NCBI GenBank assembly: GCA_900548615.1
Contig: URKW01000065.1
Location: 1-11,756 of the forward strand
Reading direction: 5' to 3'
Source: an uncultured Eubacteriales bacterium
Lineage (GTDB): Bacteria; Bacillota; Clostridia; Oscillospirales; Oscillospiraceae
DNA length: 11,756 nt
The position numbers and the translations under genes were made by a program. The stretch's first letter is position 1. Each line of letters begins with the position of its first letter. The notes beneath the pieces were generated by a model. That model saw nothing but the letters and a program-made list of their open reading frames with translations. It had not been told where the DNA came from and did no database searches. This document shows positions 1-5,728 of the stretch, piece after piece.

Positions 1-15
1 TCTCCAGTTCTCCAT
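1..15 (-). CDS. 5' end of a gene running out of the window (partial)
   Basis: On the minus strand an ATG at 15-13 opens a frame reading M-E-N-W-R before the window ends. It is preceded by a G-rich Shine-Dalgarno-like stretch (GGGGGTG, 7 nt upstream) and by an extended -10 promoter at 37-45. Only five codons are visible, so no product can be named. The call rests on the promoter, RBS and start codon being in order. Confidence 0.4.
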
Positions 16-36
16 AAAGACACCCCCGTTTCCTTT

Positions 37-45
37 ATTATACCA
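37..45 (-). promoter_or_regulatory. Extended -10 promoter inside an inverted repeat
   Basis: The minus strand reads TGGTATAAT, a perfect -10 with the TGn extension; no good -35 is present 17 nt upstream. It lies in the 13-nt gap between two arms (23-32 and 46-55) that pair in 9 of 10 positions. The dyad therefore brackets the -10 and could be an operator. It would drive the partial gene starting at 15. Confidence 0.5.
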
Positions 46-81
46 GAAACAGGGGCGTTTGGGTAGTTTTTTGACAGGCTG

Positions 82-115
82 AAAAAATGAGACTGCGTGA
101 GCAGTCTCATTTTTT
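82..115. terminator. Bidirectional intrinsic terminator
   Basis: A perfect 15-bp inverted repeat, AAAAAATGAGACTGC and its complement, surrounds a 4-nt GTGA loop. The A/T ends give a U-tract in either direction. It lies 19 nt beyond the stop codon of the UPF0340 gene on the minus strand, so it most likely ends that transcript. It also insulates the next minus-strand gene, which has its own promoter at 37-45. Confidence 0.85.
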
Positions 116-133
116 ATCATATTCAGGAGGCAA

Positions 134-739
134 TCAATCGTCAAATACGGGGTAGCCGTCTTTCAGGCTTTCGTCATAGATGGCTCTCTCGCCGCCGATG
201 AACTTGGGGCGGACGCGGGCGGCCAGCAGAATGGCCTGGCCGATGTGGTTCTGCTGCAGGCGGACGGGAACGGCCACCTTCTTCAAATGCATACCGATCA
301 GCGTACCGCCGATGTCAAGGCCAGCGTCGGCACGAATCTCCTCCAGCGCCACGGGGTGACGGAAGCTGTGATAGGCGGCAGTGGCAAAGGAGCTGCCGGC
401 CTTGGGTTGAGGCATCACGTTGACGATCTCGCCATTGGGGATGGCCTCGTGCTCCACGATCAGGGCGCGGTTCAGATGCTCGCAGCATTGGGCGGCGATA
501 TAGACCCCCATGGGAGCAAACACGCTGTTCAGCCCCTCAAAGATGGCGTTGGCCACCTCGGGCGTCGACCAGCTGCCCACATTGTGACCCACCACTTCGC
601 TGGTGGAGCAGCCCACCACCACGATCTGACCCTTGTGGAGTCTGGCGGCCTCGGCCAGCTGACGGGCGGCGTTGGCGGATTCTTCCTTTACCTGTGACAA
701 CAGGTTCTTATTCTCTACGTCATGAACGGTTCCTGCCAT
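134..739 (-). CDS. UPF0340/DUF436 family protein (YwlG-like)
   Basis: The product is 201 residues and matches the whole length of the UPF0340 (DUF436, TIGR01440) family, typified by Bacillus subtilis YwlG. Recognisable conserved stretches are VVGCSTSEVVGHNVG near residues 42-56, AAQCCEHLNRALIVE in the middle, and GGTLIGMHLKKVAVPVR in the C-terminal half. The family is cytoplasmic and widespread in Firmicutes; its biochemical function is not established as far as I know. I chose ATG 739 rather than the in-frame GTG at 748, because that GTG is part of the GAGGTG Shine-Dalgarno, six nt before the ATG. The gene is monocistronic: promoter at 826-854, a leader with a strong hairpin, and a terminator at 82-115. 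Confidence 0.9.
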   Translation of the reverse strand: MAGTVHDVENKNLLSQVKEESANAARQLAEAARLHKGQIVVVGCSTSEVVGHNVGSWSTPEVANAIFEGLNSVFAPMGVYIAAQCCEHLNRALIVEHEAIPNGEIVNVMPQPKAGSSFATAAYHSFRHPVALEEIRADAGLDIGGTLIGMHLKKVAVPVRLQQNHIGQAILLAARVRPKFIGGERAIYDESLKDGYPVFDD

Positions 740-766
740 AAAAAACACCTCATTTCAACGTATTGG

Positions 767-776
767 AAAGCGCTTT
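767..776. promoter_or_regulatory. AAAGCGCTTT palindrome, weak cre-like site
   Basis: This perfect 10-bp palindrome matches the core of the CcpA catabolite-responsive element (TGAAAGCGCTTTCA) but lacks most of the flanking consensus bases. It lies in the leader of the UPF0340 gene, between promoter and RBS, where a bound protein could act as a roadblock. Chance occurrence is quite possible. Confidence 0.25.
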
Positions 777-777
777 G

Positions 778-812
778 CGGACGCACTGCCACATGCGGTG
801 ACAGTGCGTCCG
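778..812 (-). other. Stable hairpin in the leader of the UPF0340 gene
   Basis: Arms 778-788 and 802-812 (CGGACGCACTG and its complement) pair perfectly over 11 bp around a 13-nt loop. No U-tract follows in the minus direction, so it is a poor intrinsic terminator for the upstream ECF gene. Because the promoter at 826-854 lies upstream, it should be part of the UPF0340 mRNA leader, where it may stabilise the RNA or regulate it. It could also weakly end the ECF transcript. Confidence 0.55.
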
Positions 813-825
813 ATTCAATAGCATT

Positions 826-854
826 ATTATAGCACAGTTAAATTTTTTCCGCAA
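826..854 (-). promoter_or_regulatory. Promoter of the UPF0340 gene
   Basis: On the minus strand TTGCGG (849-854) is separated by 17 nt from TATAAT (826-831), with a TGC extension just before the -10. It overlaps the last codons and stop of the ECF S-component gene, so the UPF0340 gene can be transcribed separately despite lying downstream in the same direction. Confidence 0.65.
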
Positions 855-1341
855 TACGGGTCTTTTGCATGACCTTCAGCAGCACGAAGCCGATGACCAG
901 ACCCATGGCGGCCTGCACCAGATTGCCGGGGATGCTGGCGGCGGCGCCGATGCCCTTGCCCAGCAGCAGACCGGCATAGCCGAAGTAGCCCACCACCATA
1001 ATGATCTCGCCCACCACGCCGCTGACGATGGCGGCGGCACTGGTACGGCCCATGGCCTTGAAGATCAGGGCGGCCACCAGCGCGTCAAGTCCCTTGATGA
1101 CAAAGGTGCCGGGCGCATAGTAGCCATAGCCGGACAGCAGGTCGGTCAGCATGGAGCCGATACCGGCGGCAGCGCCGCCCAACCACGGGCCCAGCAGCCA
1201 GCCGGACAGCAGCACGAAGCAGTCGCCCAGATTCACATAGCCGTTCATGGGGGAGGGGATCCGCACCACCATGGTGGCCACATACGTCAGCGCGGCCATC
1301 AGGGCGCTGACCACCAGTTTTTGCACTTTTTTATCAGACAT
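838..1341 (-). CDS. ECF transporter S component (possibly vitamin B6 or related)
   Basis: The 167-residue, very hydrophobic protein has about five to six membrane segments. It carries the S-component signature GYVNLGDCFVLLSGWLLGPW (about residues 34-53), followed by a glycine-rich helix and YYAPGTFVIKGLDALVAAL. The first helix contains an AxxxA pattern (SALMAA), the motif S components use to contact the shared EcfT subunit. Energy would come from EcfA/A'/T encoded elsewhere; none is in the window. The start is the ATG at 1341, 8 nt after AGGAGG; the ATG at 1347 is only 2 nt from the SD. The substrate is not readable from the sequence. The divergent MocR-type, PLP-binding regulator points to a B6 vitamer (PdxU-like role), which is inference; riboflavin, thiamine precursors or other vitamins remain possible. 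Confidence 0.85.
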   Translation of the reverse strand: MSDKKVQKLVVSALMAALTYVATMVVRIPSPMNGYVNLGDCFVLLSGWLLGPWLGGAAAGIGSMLTDLLSGYGYYAPGTFVIKGLDALVAALIFKAMGRTSAAAIVSGVVGEIIMVVGYFGYAGLLLGKGIGAAASIPGNLVQAAMGLVIGFVLLKVMQKTRIAEKI

Positions 1342-1375
1342 TGCCATTGCCTCCTTGCATTTCTTTCTGGAGTGT

Positions 1376-1433
1376 ATTATAGTATTCTTTGGTATTATTA
1401 AAATATCCAAAATGAGACAAAATGTACATACCA
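1376..1433. promoter_or_regulatory. Divergent promoter/operator region between ECF gene and MocR regulator
   Basis: The minus strand has TATAAT at 1376-1381 with no good -35, suiting an activated ECF promoter. The plus strand has an extended -10, TGGTATTAT, at 1390-1398 for the regulator. Repeats are packed around them: a direct repeat CAAAATG at 1408-1414 and 1418-1424 (10-bp period), a dyad TTTGG...CCAAA at 1388-1392/1407-1411, TGGTAT (1390-1395) inverted as ATACCA (1428-1433), and an ATGTACAT palindrome at 1422-1429. MocR proteins typically bind direct repeats in divergent promoters, so the CAAAATG pair is the best operator candidate. Confidence 0.45.
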
Positions 1434-1447
1434 GATGGAGGGGCCAC

Positions 1448-2845
1448 ATGCTGACCTATACCTTTGAAAAAAGCGGCGGCGTAAGCCTGTACGAGCAGCT
1501 TTACCGCCACATTAAGAGCGACATTCTGTCCGGCGTGCTGGCGGCGGGGGAGAAGCTGCCCAGCAAGCGGGCGCTGGCGGCCCATCTGGAGGTCAGCGTT
1601 ATCACGGTGAAAAACGCCTATGAACAGCTGATCGCCGAGGGGTACATCTGCGGTGTGGAGAAGCGCGGGTACTACGTGATGCGGATCGACCAGCCGCTGA
1701 CCGCCGCGCCTTCCGCCATGACGGAGACCATCGACGAGCCGCCGGAGCGCCAGTGGTTTATGGATTTCGTCACCAACTCCACCGCCGCCGAATACTTTCC
1801 CTTTGCCACGTGGACGAAGCTGCTGCGGCAGACCATTCTGGAGCAGGACACCCATCTGCTGCGGCCTACACCCTCTACCGGTGCGCTGGAGCTGCGGCAG
1901 GCCATCGCGGATTATCTGCACCAGTTCCGGGGGATGACGGTGTCGCCCCGGCAGATCATCGTGGGGGCCGGGACGGAGACGCTGTACACGCTGCTGATCC
2001 AGCTGCTGGGGCGGGAGAAGTGCTATGCCGTGGAGGATCCGGGGTACAGCAAGATCGGCCGCATCTATCAGAGCAATCAGGTACAGCTGCGGCACGTGGC
2101 GCTGGACGAGAGCGGGCTTTCCTGTCAGGCGCTGCGGCAGACCGACGCCGACGTGGTGCATATCTCTCCCAGCCACCACTATCCCACCGGCATCGTTATG
2201 CCTGTTGCCCGCCGCCACGAGCTGCTGCGCTGGGCTGACGAGGAGGAGGGGCGGTACATTCTGGAGGACGACTACGACAGCGAGTTCCGGTTCGTGGGAC
2301 GGCCGATCCCCACGCTGTTCTCCGACGACGAGCACCAGCACGTTATCTACCTGAATACCTTCTCCAAGACCATTGCGCCGTCTATCCGCATCAGCTATAT
2401 GCTGCTGCCGCCAAGGCTGCTGGAGGACTATCGGGAGAAGCTGGGGTTCTACTCCTGCACGGTGTCCAGCTTCGAGCAGTACACGCTGGCGGAGTTCCTG
2501 TCACGGGGCCATTATGAGCAGCACCTGAACCGGATGCGCAAGCGCTATCACCAGAAGCGGGACGCGGTGATCGACTGCATTCTGTCCGGGCCGCTGGCAG
2601 GCCGGGCGGAGATCATGGAGCAGGACGCGGGACTGCACTTTCTGGTGCGGCTGAATACAACGCTGCCGGACGAGACGCTGCGGCAGCGGGCGGCGGAGCG
2701 GGGACTGCGGCTGGCACTGCTGTCAGATTACTACCGCCACGGCGAGGATGCGCCCCACCACGTGCTGGTGGTGAACTATTCCGGCATCGAATTGGAAAAA
2801 TTACCCCAGGCGCTGGCGCGTCTGGCGGAAATCATCAAGGAGTGA
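1448..2845 (+). CDS. MocR/PdxR-family GntR regulator (PLP-binding aminotransferase-like)
   Basis: The 465-residue protein has an N-terminal GntR winged helix (about residues 10-80, recognition helix around SVITVKNAYEQLIAEGY) joined by a linker to a type I aminotransferase fold. Hallmarks of the MocR group are GAGTETLY, SPSHHYPTG, EDDYDSEFRF (D274 and Y276 probably hold PLP) and NTFSKTIAPSIR with K307 as the Schiff-base lysine. The D-to-K spacing matches GabR as I recall it. Such proteins sense PLP, or PLP with an amino compound, and often control vitamin B6 synthesis or uptake or GABA use. The start at ATG 1448 has GGAGG six nt upstream; in-frame codons further upstream run through the divergent promoter and were not used. 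Divergence from the ECF S component makes that gene the likely target. It is followed at 4 nt by the GreA-like gene. Confidence 0.9.
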   Translation: MLTYTFEKSGGVSLYEQLYRHIKSDILSGVLAAGEKLPSKRALAAHLEVSVITVKNAYEQLIAEGYICGVEKRGYYVMRIDQPLTAAPSAMTETIDEPPERQWFMDFVTNSTAAEYFPFATWTKLLRQTILEQDTHLLRPTPSTGALELRQAIADYLHQFRGMTVSPRQIIVGAGTETLYTLLIQLLGREKCYAVEDPGYSKIGRIYQSNQVQLRHVALDESGLSCQALRQTDADVVHISPSHHYPTGIVMPVARRHELLRWADEEEGRYILEDDYDSEFRFVGRPIPTLFSDDEHQHVIYLNTFSKTIAPSIRISYMLLPPRLLEDYREKLGFYSCTVSSFEQYTLAEFLSRGHYEQHLNRMRKRYHQKRDAVIDCILSGPLAGRAEIMEQDAGLHFLVRLNTTLPDETLRQRAAERGLRLALLSDYYRHGEDAPHHVLVVNYSGIELEKLPQALARLAEIIKE

Positions 2846-2849
2846 TAGT

Positions 2850-3353
2850 ATGTACGACGAACTGACGAAAGAGGACATTCAGAAAATGCAGGAGGAGATC
2901 GACTACCGGGTGCAGCAGCTGCGGCCCAAGCTCATCGAGGACGTGCAGACGGCGCGGGCCTTCGGCGATCTCAGCGAGAATTTTGAGTATAAGTGCGCCA
3001 AGCAGGAGAAGAACCGCAACGACAGCCGCATTCGGTACCTGCAGCGGATGATAAAGACCGCCAAGGTCATCGGCGACAAGTCCACCGAGGACACGGCGGG
3101 ACTTTACGACACGGTGGAGATTTTGATGGAGAACACCGGCCGCAGCCGTACCATTCAGCTGGTGACCACATTGCGGCAGGACGCGCTGAAGGGCTGGATC
3201 AGCAAGGAATCCCCCGTGGGCCGGGCCGTCATGGGCCGCAAGGCGGGAGATCGGGTGTATGTGGAGATGGAGAATGGCCGGGGGTACTATCTGACCATCC
3301 AGTCCATCACCAAGGGCAGCGACGACGGCTCGATTCCCATCGGCAGCTTTTAA
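2850..3353 (+). CDS. GreA/GreB-family transcript cleavage factor
   Basis: The 167-residue product has the Gre architecture. An N-terminal antiparallel coiled coil (about residues 5-78) has the tip sequence ARAFGDLSENFEYK, whose D40 and E43 correspond to the acidic pair that coordinates the catalytic Mg in RNA polymerase. An FKBP-like C-terminal domain (about 85-167) contains ISKESPVGRAVMGRKAGDRV. Gre factors enter the RNAP secondary channel and restart backtracked complexes by stimulating RNA cleavage. The domain after the coiled coil diverges from housekeeping GreA, so this is probably a paralog, with the main greA elsewhere; that is inference. AAGGAG lies 7 nt before the ATG and overlaps the end of the MocR gene. 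LysR follows 12 nt downstream, so the three genes look cotranscribed. Confidence 0.85.
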   Translation: MYDELTKEDIQKMQEEIDYRVQQLRPKLIEDVQTARAFGDLSENFEYKCAKQEKNRNDSRIRYLQRMIKTAKVIGDKSTEDTAGLYDTVEILMENTGRSRTIQLVTTLRQDALKGWISKESPVGRAVMGRKAGDRVYVEMENGRGYYLTIQSITKGSDDGSIPIGSF

Positions 3354-3365
3354 GGAGGAACGGCC

Positions 3366-4292
3366 ATGACCTTACAGCAATTGCGGTACGTCACCACCGT
3401 GGCAGAGACGGGCACCATCAGCGGTGCGGCCAAGGCACTGTTCATCTCACAGCCCAGTCTGACCGCCGCTATTCAGGAGCTGGAAAAGGAGATGGGTATC
3501 ACCATCTTTCTGCGCACTAATCGCGGCGTGGTGCTGAGCCGGGAGGGAGACGAATTTCTGGGCTATGCCCGGCAGGTGCTGATGCAGGCGGAGCTGCTGG
3601 AGGACCGCTACGGGGCACAGTCCAGCCACCGGCAGCAGTTTGCCGTGTCCGCCCAGCACTATAACTTCGCGGCCCGTGTGTTTGCCCGTGTGGTGCGGGA
3701 TATGGGCGGCGAGCGGTACAGCATGACCTTCCGGGAAACCACTACCTATGAGGTCATTGAGGACGTGGGCCGCATGCGCAGCGAGGTGGGCGTGCTGGTG
3801 ATGACAGAGCAAAACGGCGAGGTGCTGCGGCGGCTATTCCGGGAATACGAGTTGACCTATACGGAACTGGTGCAGAAAGATGCCACCGTGTATGTGGACA
3901 AGAATCACCCCTTGGCGGGCCGGGGCGAGGTGACGGAGGAGGAACTGGCGCCCTATCCCTGCGTGACCTTTGAGCAGGGAACCCATAATGCGGTGTTCTT
4001 CTCGGAAGATATCTCTATGCCGGCGGTGACGCCACGGCACATTCTGGTGCGCGACCGGGCCACCGCCAACGACCTGACCCGCGAGATCAACGCCTATCAG
4101 CCGGGTATTGGGCTGGACGACGAGGTATCCCGCACCGTCTATGCCTCGGCCATGCTGCTGCTGAAGCCCCGGAAACGGGTGAGCCTGGGGTATATCGTGC
4201 GCAACCACATGCTGCTCAGTCCCATGGCGCAGGCGTACATTCAGGCCATGGAGGAGTATGCGGAGAAGTACAAGCAGTCACATTTGACATAG
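3366..4292 (+). CDS. LysR-family transcriptional regulator
   Basis: The 308-residue protein begins with the LysR winged helix-turn-helix (MTLQQLRYVTTVAETGTIS, then AAKALFISQPSLTAAIQELE, residues 1-60) and a linker helix. A periplasmic-binding-protein-like effector domain follows (about 90-295). The ligand cannot be predicted. The start ATG is 7 nt after AGGAGG, which overlaps the stop of the GreA-like gene, arguing for cotranscription with MocR and the Gre factor. No divergent target gene is present, unusual for LysR proteins. The nearest candidate is the small membrane protein downstream, which has its own promoter. No strong terminator follows; only a 5-bp GCGAA/TTCGC hairpin at 4305-4321 ahead of T-rich sequence is visible. 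Confidence 0.92.
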   Translation: MTLQQLRYVTTVAETGTISGAAKALFISQPSLTAAIQELEKEMGITIFLRTNRGVVLSREGDEFLGYARQVLMQAELLEDRYGAQSSHRQQFAVSAQHYNFAARVFARVVRDMGGERYSMTFRETTTYEVIEDVGRMRSEVGVLVMTEQNGEVLRRLFREYELTYTELVQKDATVYVDKNHPLAGRGEVTEEELAPYPCVTFEQGTHNAVFFSEDISMPAVTPRHILVRDRATANDLTREINAYQPGIGLDDEVSRTVYASAMLLLKPRKRVSLGYIVRNHMLLSPMAQAYIQAMEEYAEKYKQSHLT

Positions 4293-4325
4293 TTTTAGAC
4301 TATAGCGAACTTAGTTTTCGCGTAT

Positions 4326-4354
4326 TTTACAAATGGCAAAAGCTGTAGTATCAT
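4326..4354 (+). promoter_or_regulatory. Promoter of the small membrane protein gene
   Basis: TTTACA (4326-4331) and TATCAT (4349-4354) are separated by 17 nt, each matching consensus in 5 of 6 positions. Transcription would begin near 4361, giving a leader of about 85 nt that contains the palindrome at 4379-4414. Confidence 0.55.
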
Positions 4355-4378
4355 CATACCTGCAAAGAACAAAACAAT

Positions 4379-4414
4379 ACCATCGATTGACAAGGGCCCT
4401 TGTTAATCGACGGT
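4379..4414 (+). other. 36-nt imperfect palindrome in the leader of the small gene
   Basis: Two 18-nt halves meet at GGGCCC and match in 16 of 18 positions (mismatches 4382/4411 and 4389/4404). The inner 14 bp, ACAAGGGCCCTTGT, are perfect. No T-tract follows, so it is not an ordinary terminator. It may be an mRNA hairpin in the leader or a two-fold operator. It ends 31 nt before the ATG, leaving the RBS free. Confidence 0.6.
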
Positions 4415-4445
4415 AAAATACAGAATGATGAAAGGAGTTTTTGCT

Positions 4446-4631
4446 ATGAAAAAGACAACTGCTGTGGTGCTGGCCCTGCTCCTGACATTGGTGGTGCTGG
4501 GCACATTCGTTTCCATCGTGACGGGCTGGTTCAATCCTGTGGTGAAGGTCACGGGCCTGCTGCTGGGCTACCTGATATTCGCCGATCTGGCGGTCATCTG
4601 TGGTCTGATAGCCGGCGCCTATAAGGCATAA
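4446..4631 (+). CDS. Small two-helix membrane protein, unknown function
   Basis: A 61-residue hydrophobic protein starts at ATG 4446, 8 nt after an AAAGGAG ribosome binding site. It has a short positive N-terminus (MKKTT), a first hydrophobic segment at about residues 6-28, a short polar/aromatic turn (GWFNP), and a second segment at about 35-58. The N-terminus could be read as a signal peptide, but no cleavage site stands out and both segments are long enough to span the membrane. I do not recognise a family. It has its own promoter (4326-4354), a structured leader and a strong terminator (4679-4715), so it appears to be a deliberately expressed single-gene unit. The upstream LysR regulator is the only neighbour that might control it. 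Confidence 0.7.
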   Translation: MKKTTAVVLALLLTLVVLGTFVSIVTGWFNPVVKVTGLLLGYLIFADLAVICGLIAGAYKA

Positions 4632-4678
4632 TATATCTTACTGCTTACCATTTATTTTCTCTCTCAACCTCTTCCAAA

Positions 4679-4715
4679 GCGAAAAGCGGCTGTGCAGTGC
4701 ACAGCCGCTTTTCGC
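4679..4715. terminator. Long hairpin terminator shared by convergent genes
   Basis: Arms 4679-4696 and 4698-4715 (GCGAAAAGCGGCTGTGCA and its complement) pair perfectly over 18 bp around a single G. It lies between the small membrane protein (plus) and the pseudouridine synthase (minus). The AAAA/TTTT steps in the stem and the TTTT at 4721-4724 give modest U-tracts either way. A smaller hairpin CGCAT...ATGCG follows at once on the right. Confidence 0.75.
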
Positions 4716-4733
4716 ATGAATTTTATGCGGCCC

Positions 4734-5609
4734 TTACAACAGACACCGCATGTCCTCCGGTAGGGGAGCGGTGATGTGGAGAAGCTGATCCGTCAACGGA
4801 TGGTGCAGCCACAGCTCATAGCTGTGCAGTGCCGGGCGGGCGATGAGAGACTTGTCCTCCGCGCCGTAGAGCCAGTCGCCGGTGAGGGGACAGCCGATGG
4901 CGGCCATATGGAGCCGCAGCTGATGGGTACGGCCGGGGATGGGCCGCAGCCGCAGCAAGGTGCGGCCATGGGAGACGGATAGGGTTTCGTACTCCGTGCG
5001 GGAGGGCAGGCCCTCCGGGTCGACACGGCGCTTCAGCAGCGAATCCGGCTGGCGGCTGATGGGCAGGTCGATGGTTCCCTTGGTTGGCTGGGGCACGCCG
5101 TCGCAGACGCCGCGATACTCCCGGCGGAAGTCCTCCGTGTGGAGGATCACCATGCAGCGCTGGTGCATGTAGCCGTTTTTGGCCACCACCATCACGCCGG
5201 TAACGCCGCGATCCAGCCGGTTCACGGCATGGAACGCGCTGCCGCCCAGATAATGGGCCACCGCGCCCGCCACGGTGACGGTCTCCTCCGTCAGTGCCGC
5301 CGAGTGGACGGTGATCCCGGCGGGCTTGTTGAGGATGAGAAGATCCTCATCCTCCCACAGAATGTCCAGCGGGTAGTCCACGGGGACGATATCGCTGTGG
5401 GCGGGCGGGTCGGACACGTCCACCGTCAGCACATCGCCCTCGCAGGCCGCGGCCCGGACGGTGACGGGGCTGCCGTTCAGCAAAATGGCGTTTTCCCGCC
5501 ATTTCAGGGATTTCAGCAGGGAGGAGGACAGCCGCAGCTCCTGCCGCAGCAGCTGCTTGACGGTCAGGCCGGACAGCGCCGGGGTGATGGGCAGCGTCAG
5601 GATACGCAT
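4734..5609 (-). CDS. RluA-family pseudouridine synthase
   Basis: The 291-residue protein converts a uridine in rRNA (or tRNA) to pseudouridine; the exact target site cannot be told from sequence. An S4-like RNA-binding segment (about residues 14-60, including VKQLLRQELRLSSSLLKSLK and LLNGSPV) precedes the catalytic domain. That domain contains ILNKPAGITVH (about 92-102) and HAVNRLDRGVTGVMVVAKN with catalytic D133. PIPGRTHQLRLHMAAIGCPLTGDWLYG is the family's C-terminal motif. I chose ATG 5609 because GAGGAGG lies 8 nt upstream; the longer frame to 5687 would cross the promoter. The gene is divergent from the DUF362 gene and convergent with the small membrane protein. It belongs to the RluD-like 'RluA family' branch common in Firmicutes. 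Confidence 0.93.
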   Translation of the reverse strand: MRILTLPITPALSGLTVKQLLRQELRLSSSLLKSLKWRENAILLNGSPVTVRAAACEGDVLTVDVSDPPAHSDIVPVDYPLDILWEDEDLLILNKPAGITVHSAALTEETVTVAGAVAHYLGGSAFHAVNRLDRGVTGVMVVAKNGYMHQRCMVILHTEDFRREYRGVCDGVPQPTKGTIDLPISRQPDSLLKRRVDPEGLPSRTEYETLSVSHGRTLLRLRPIPGRTHQLRLHMAAIGCPLTGDWLYGAEDKSLIARPALHSYELWLHHPLTDQLLHITAPLPEDMRCLL

Positions 5610-5642
5610 GGGAAAAGCCTCCTCGAAAAGTTTCTTAAAAAG

Positions 5643-5651
5643 AGTATAGCA
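5643..5651 (-). promoter_or_regulatory. Extended -10 promoter of the pseudouridine synthase gene
   Basis: The minus strand reads TGCTATACT, 34 nt before the start codon. No convincing -35 is present at 16-18 nt, so the TGn extension would have to compensate. I found no equally good promoter for the divergent DUF362 gene. Confidence 0.45.
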
Positions 5652-5728
5652 CAAGAGGGCAAAATATGATAGACTATATCGACACAATCAGAACAACCTT
5701 GAAAAAACGGAGAAAGGACAACAAAATT

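Noticed and set aside
245..697. Plus-strand frame opposite the UPF0340 gene
   Set aside because: Shadow frame rich in Gly/His; the minus-strand product matches a known family end to end.
1342..1449. Longer N-terminus for the ECF S component
   Set aside because: It would read through its own -10 and the divergent regulator's RBS; the AGGAGG spacing fits the ATG at 1341.
1334..2341. 335-codon minus-strand frame opposite the MocR regulator
   Set aside because: Antisense shadow of a gene with full domain signatures; no credible start signal and a biased composition.
4387..4419. TTGACA within the palindrome with TAAAAT downstream as a promoter
   Set aside because: The spacer would be 21 nt and the palindrome is not centred in it, so even a MerR-type arrangement does not fit; the pair at 4326-4354 is better.
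4400..4624. 74-codon plus-strand frame overlapping the small membrane protein
   Set aside because: Its start lies inside the palindrome with no RBS, and the sequence is the out-of-frame reading of the two-helix protein.
5666..5728. Upstream ATG extending the DUF362 protein by 21 residues
   Set aside because: The extra segment is unlike the usual N-terminus, and the second ATG has an RBS and gives the canonical start. A GAGGG upstream of 5666 leaves slight doubt.
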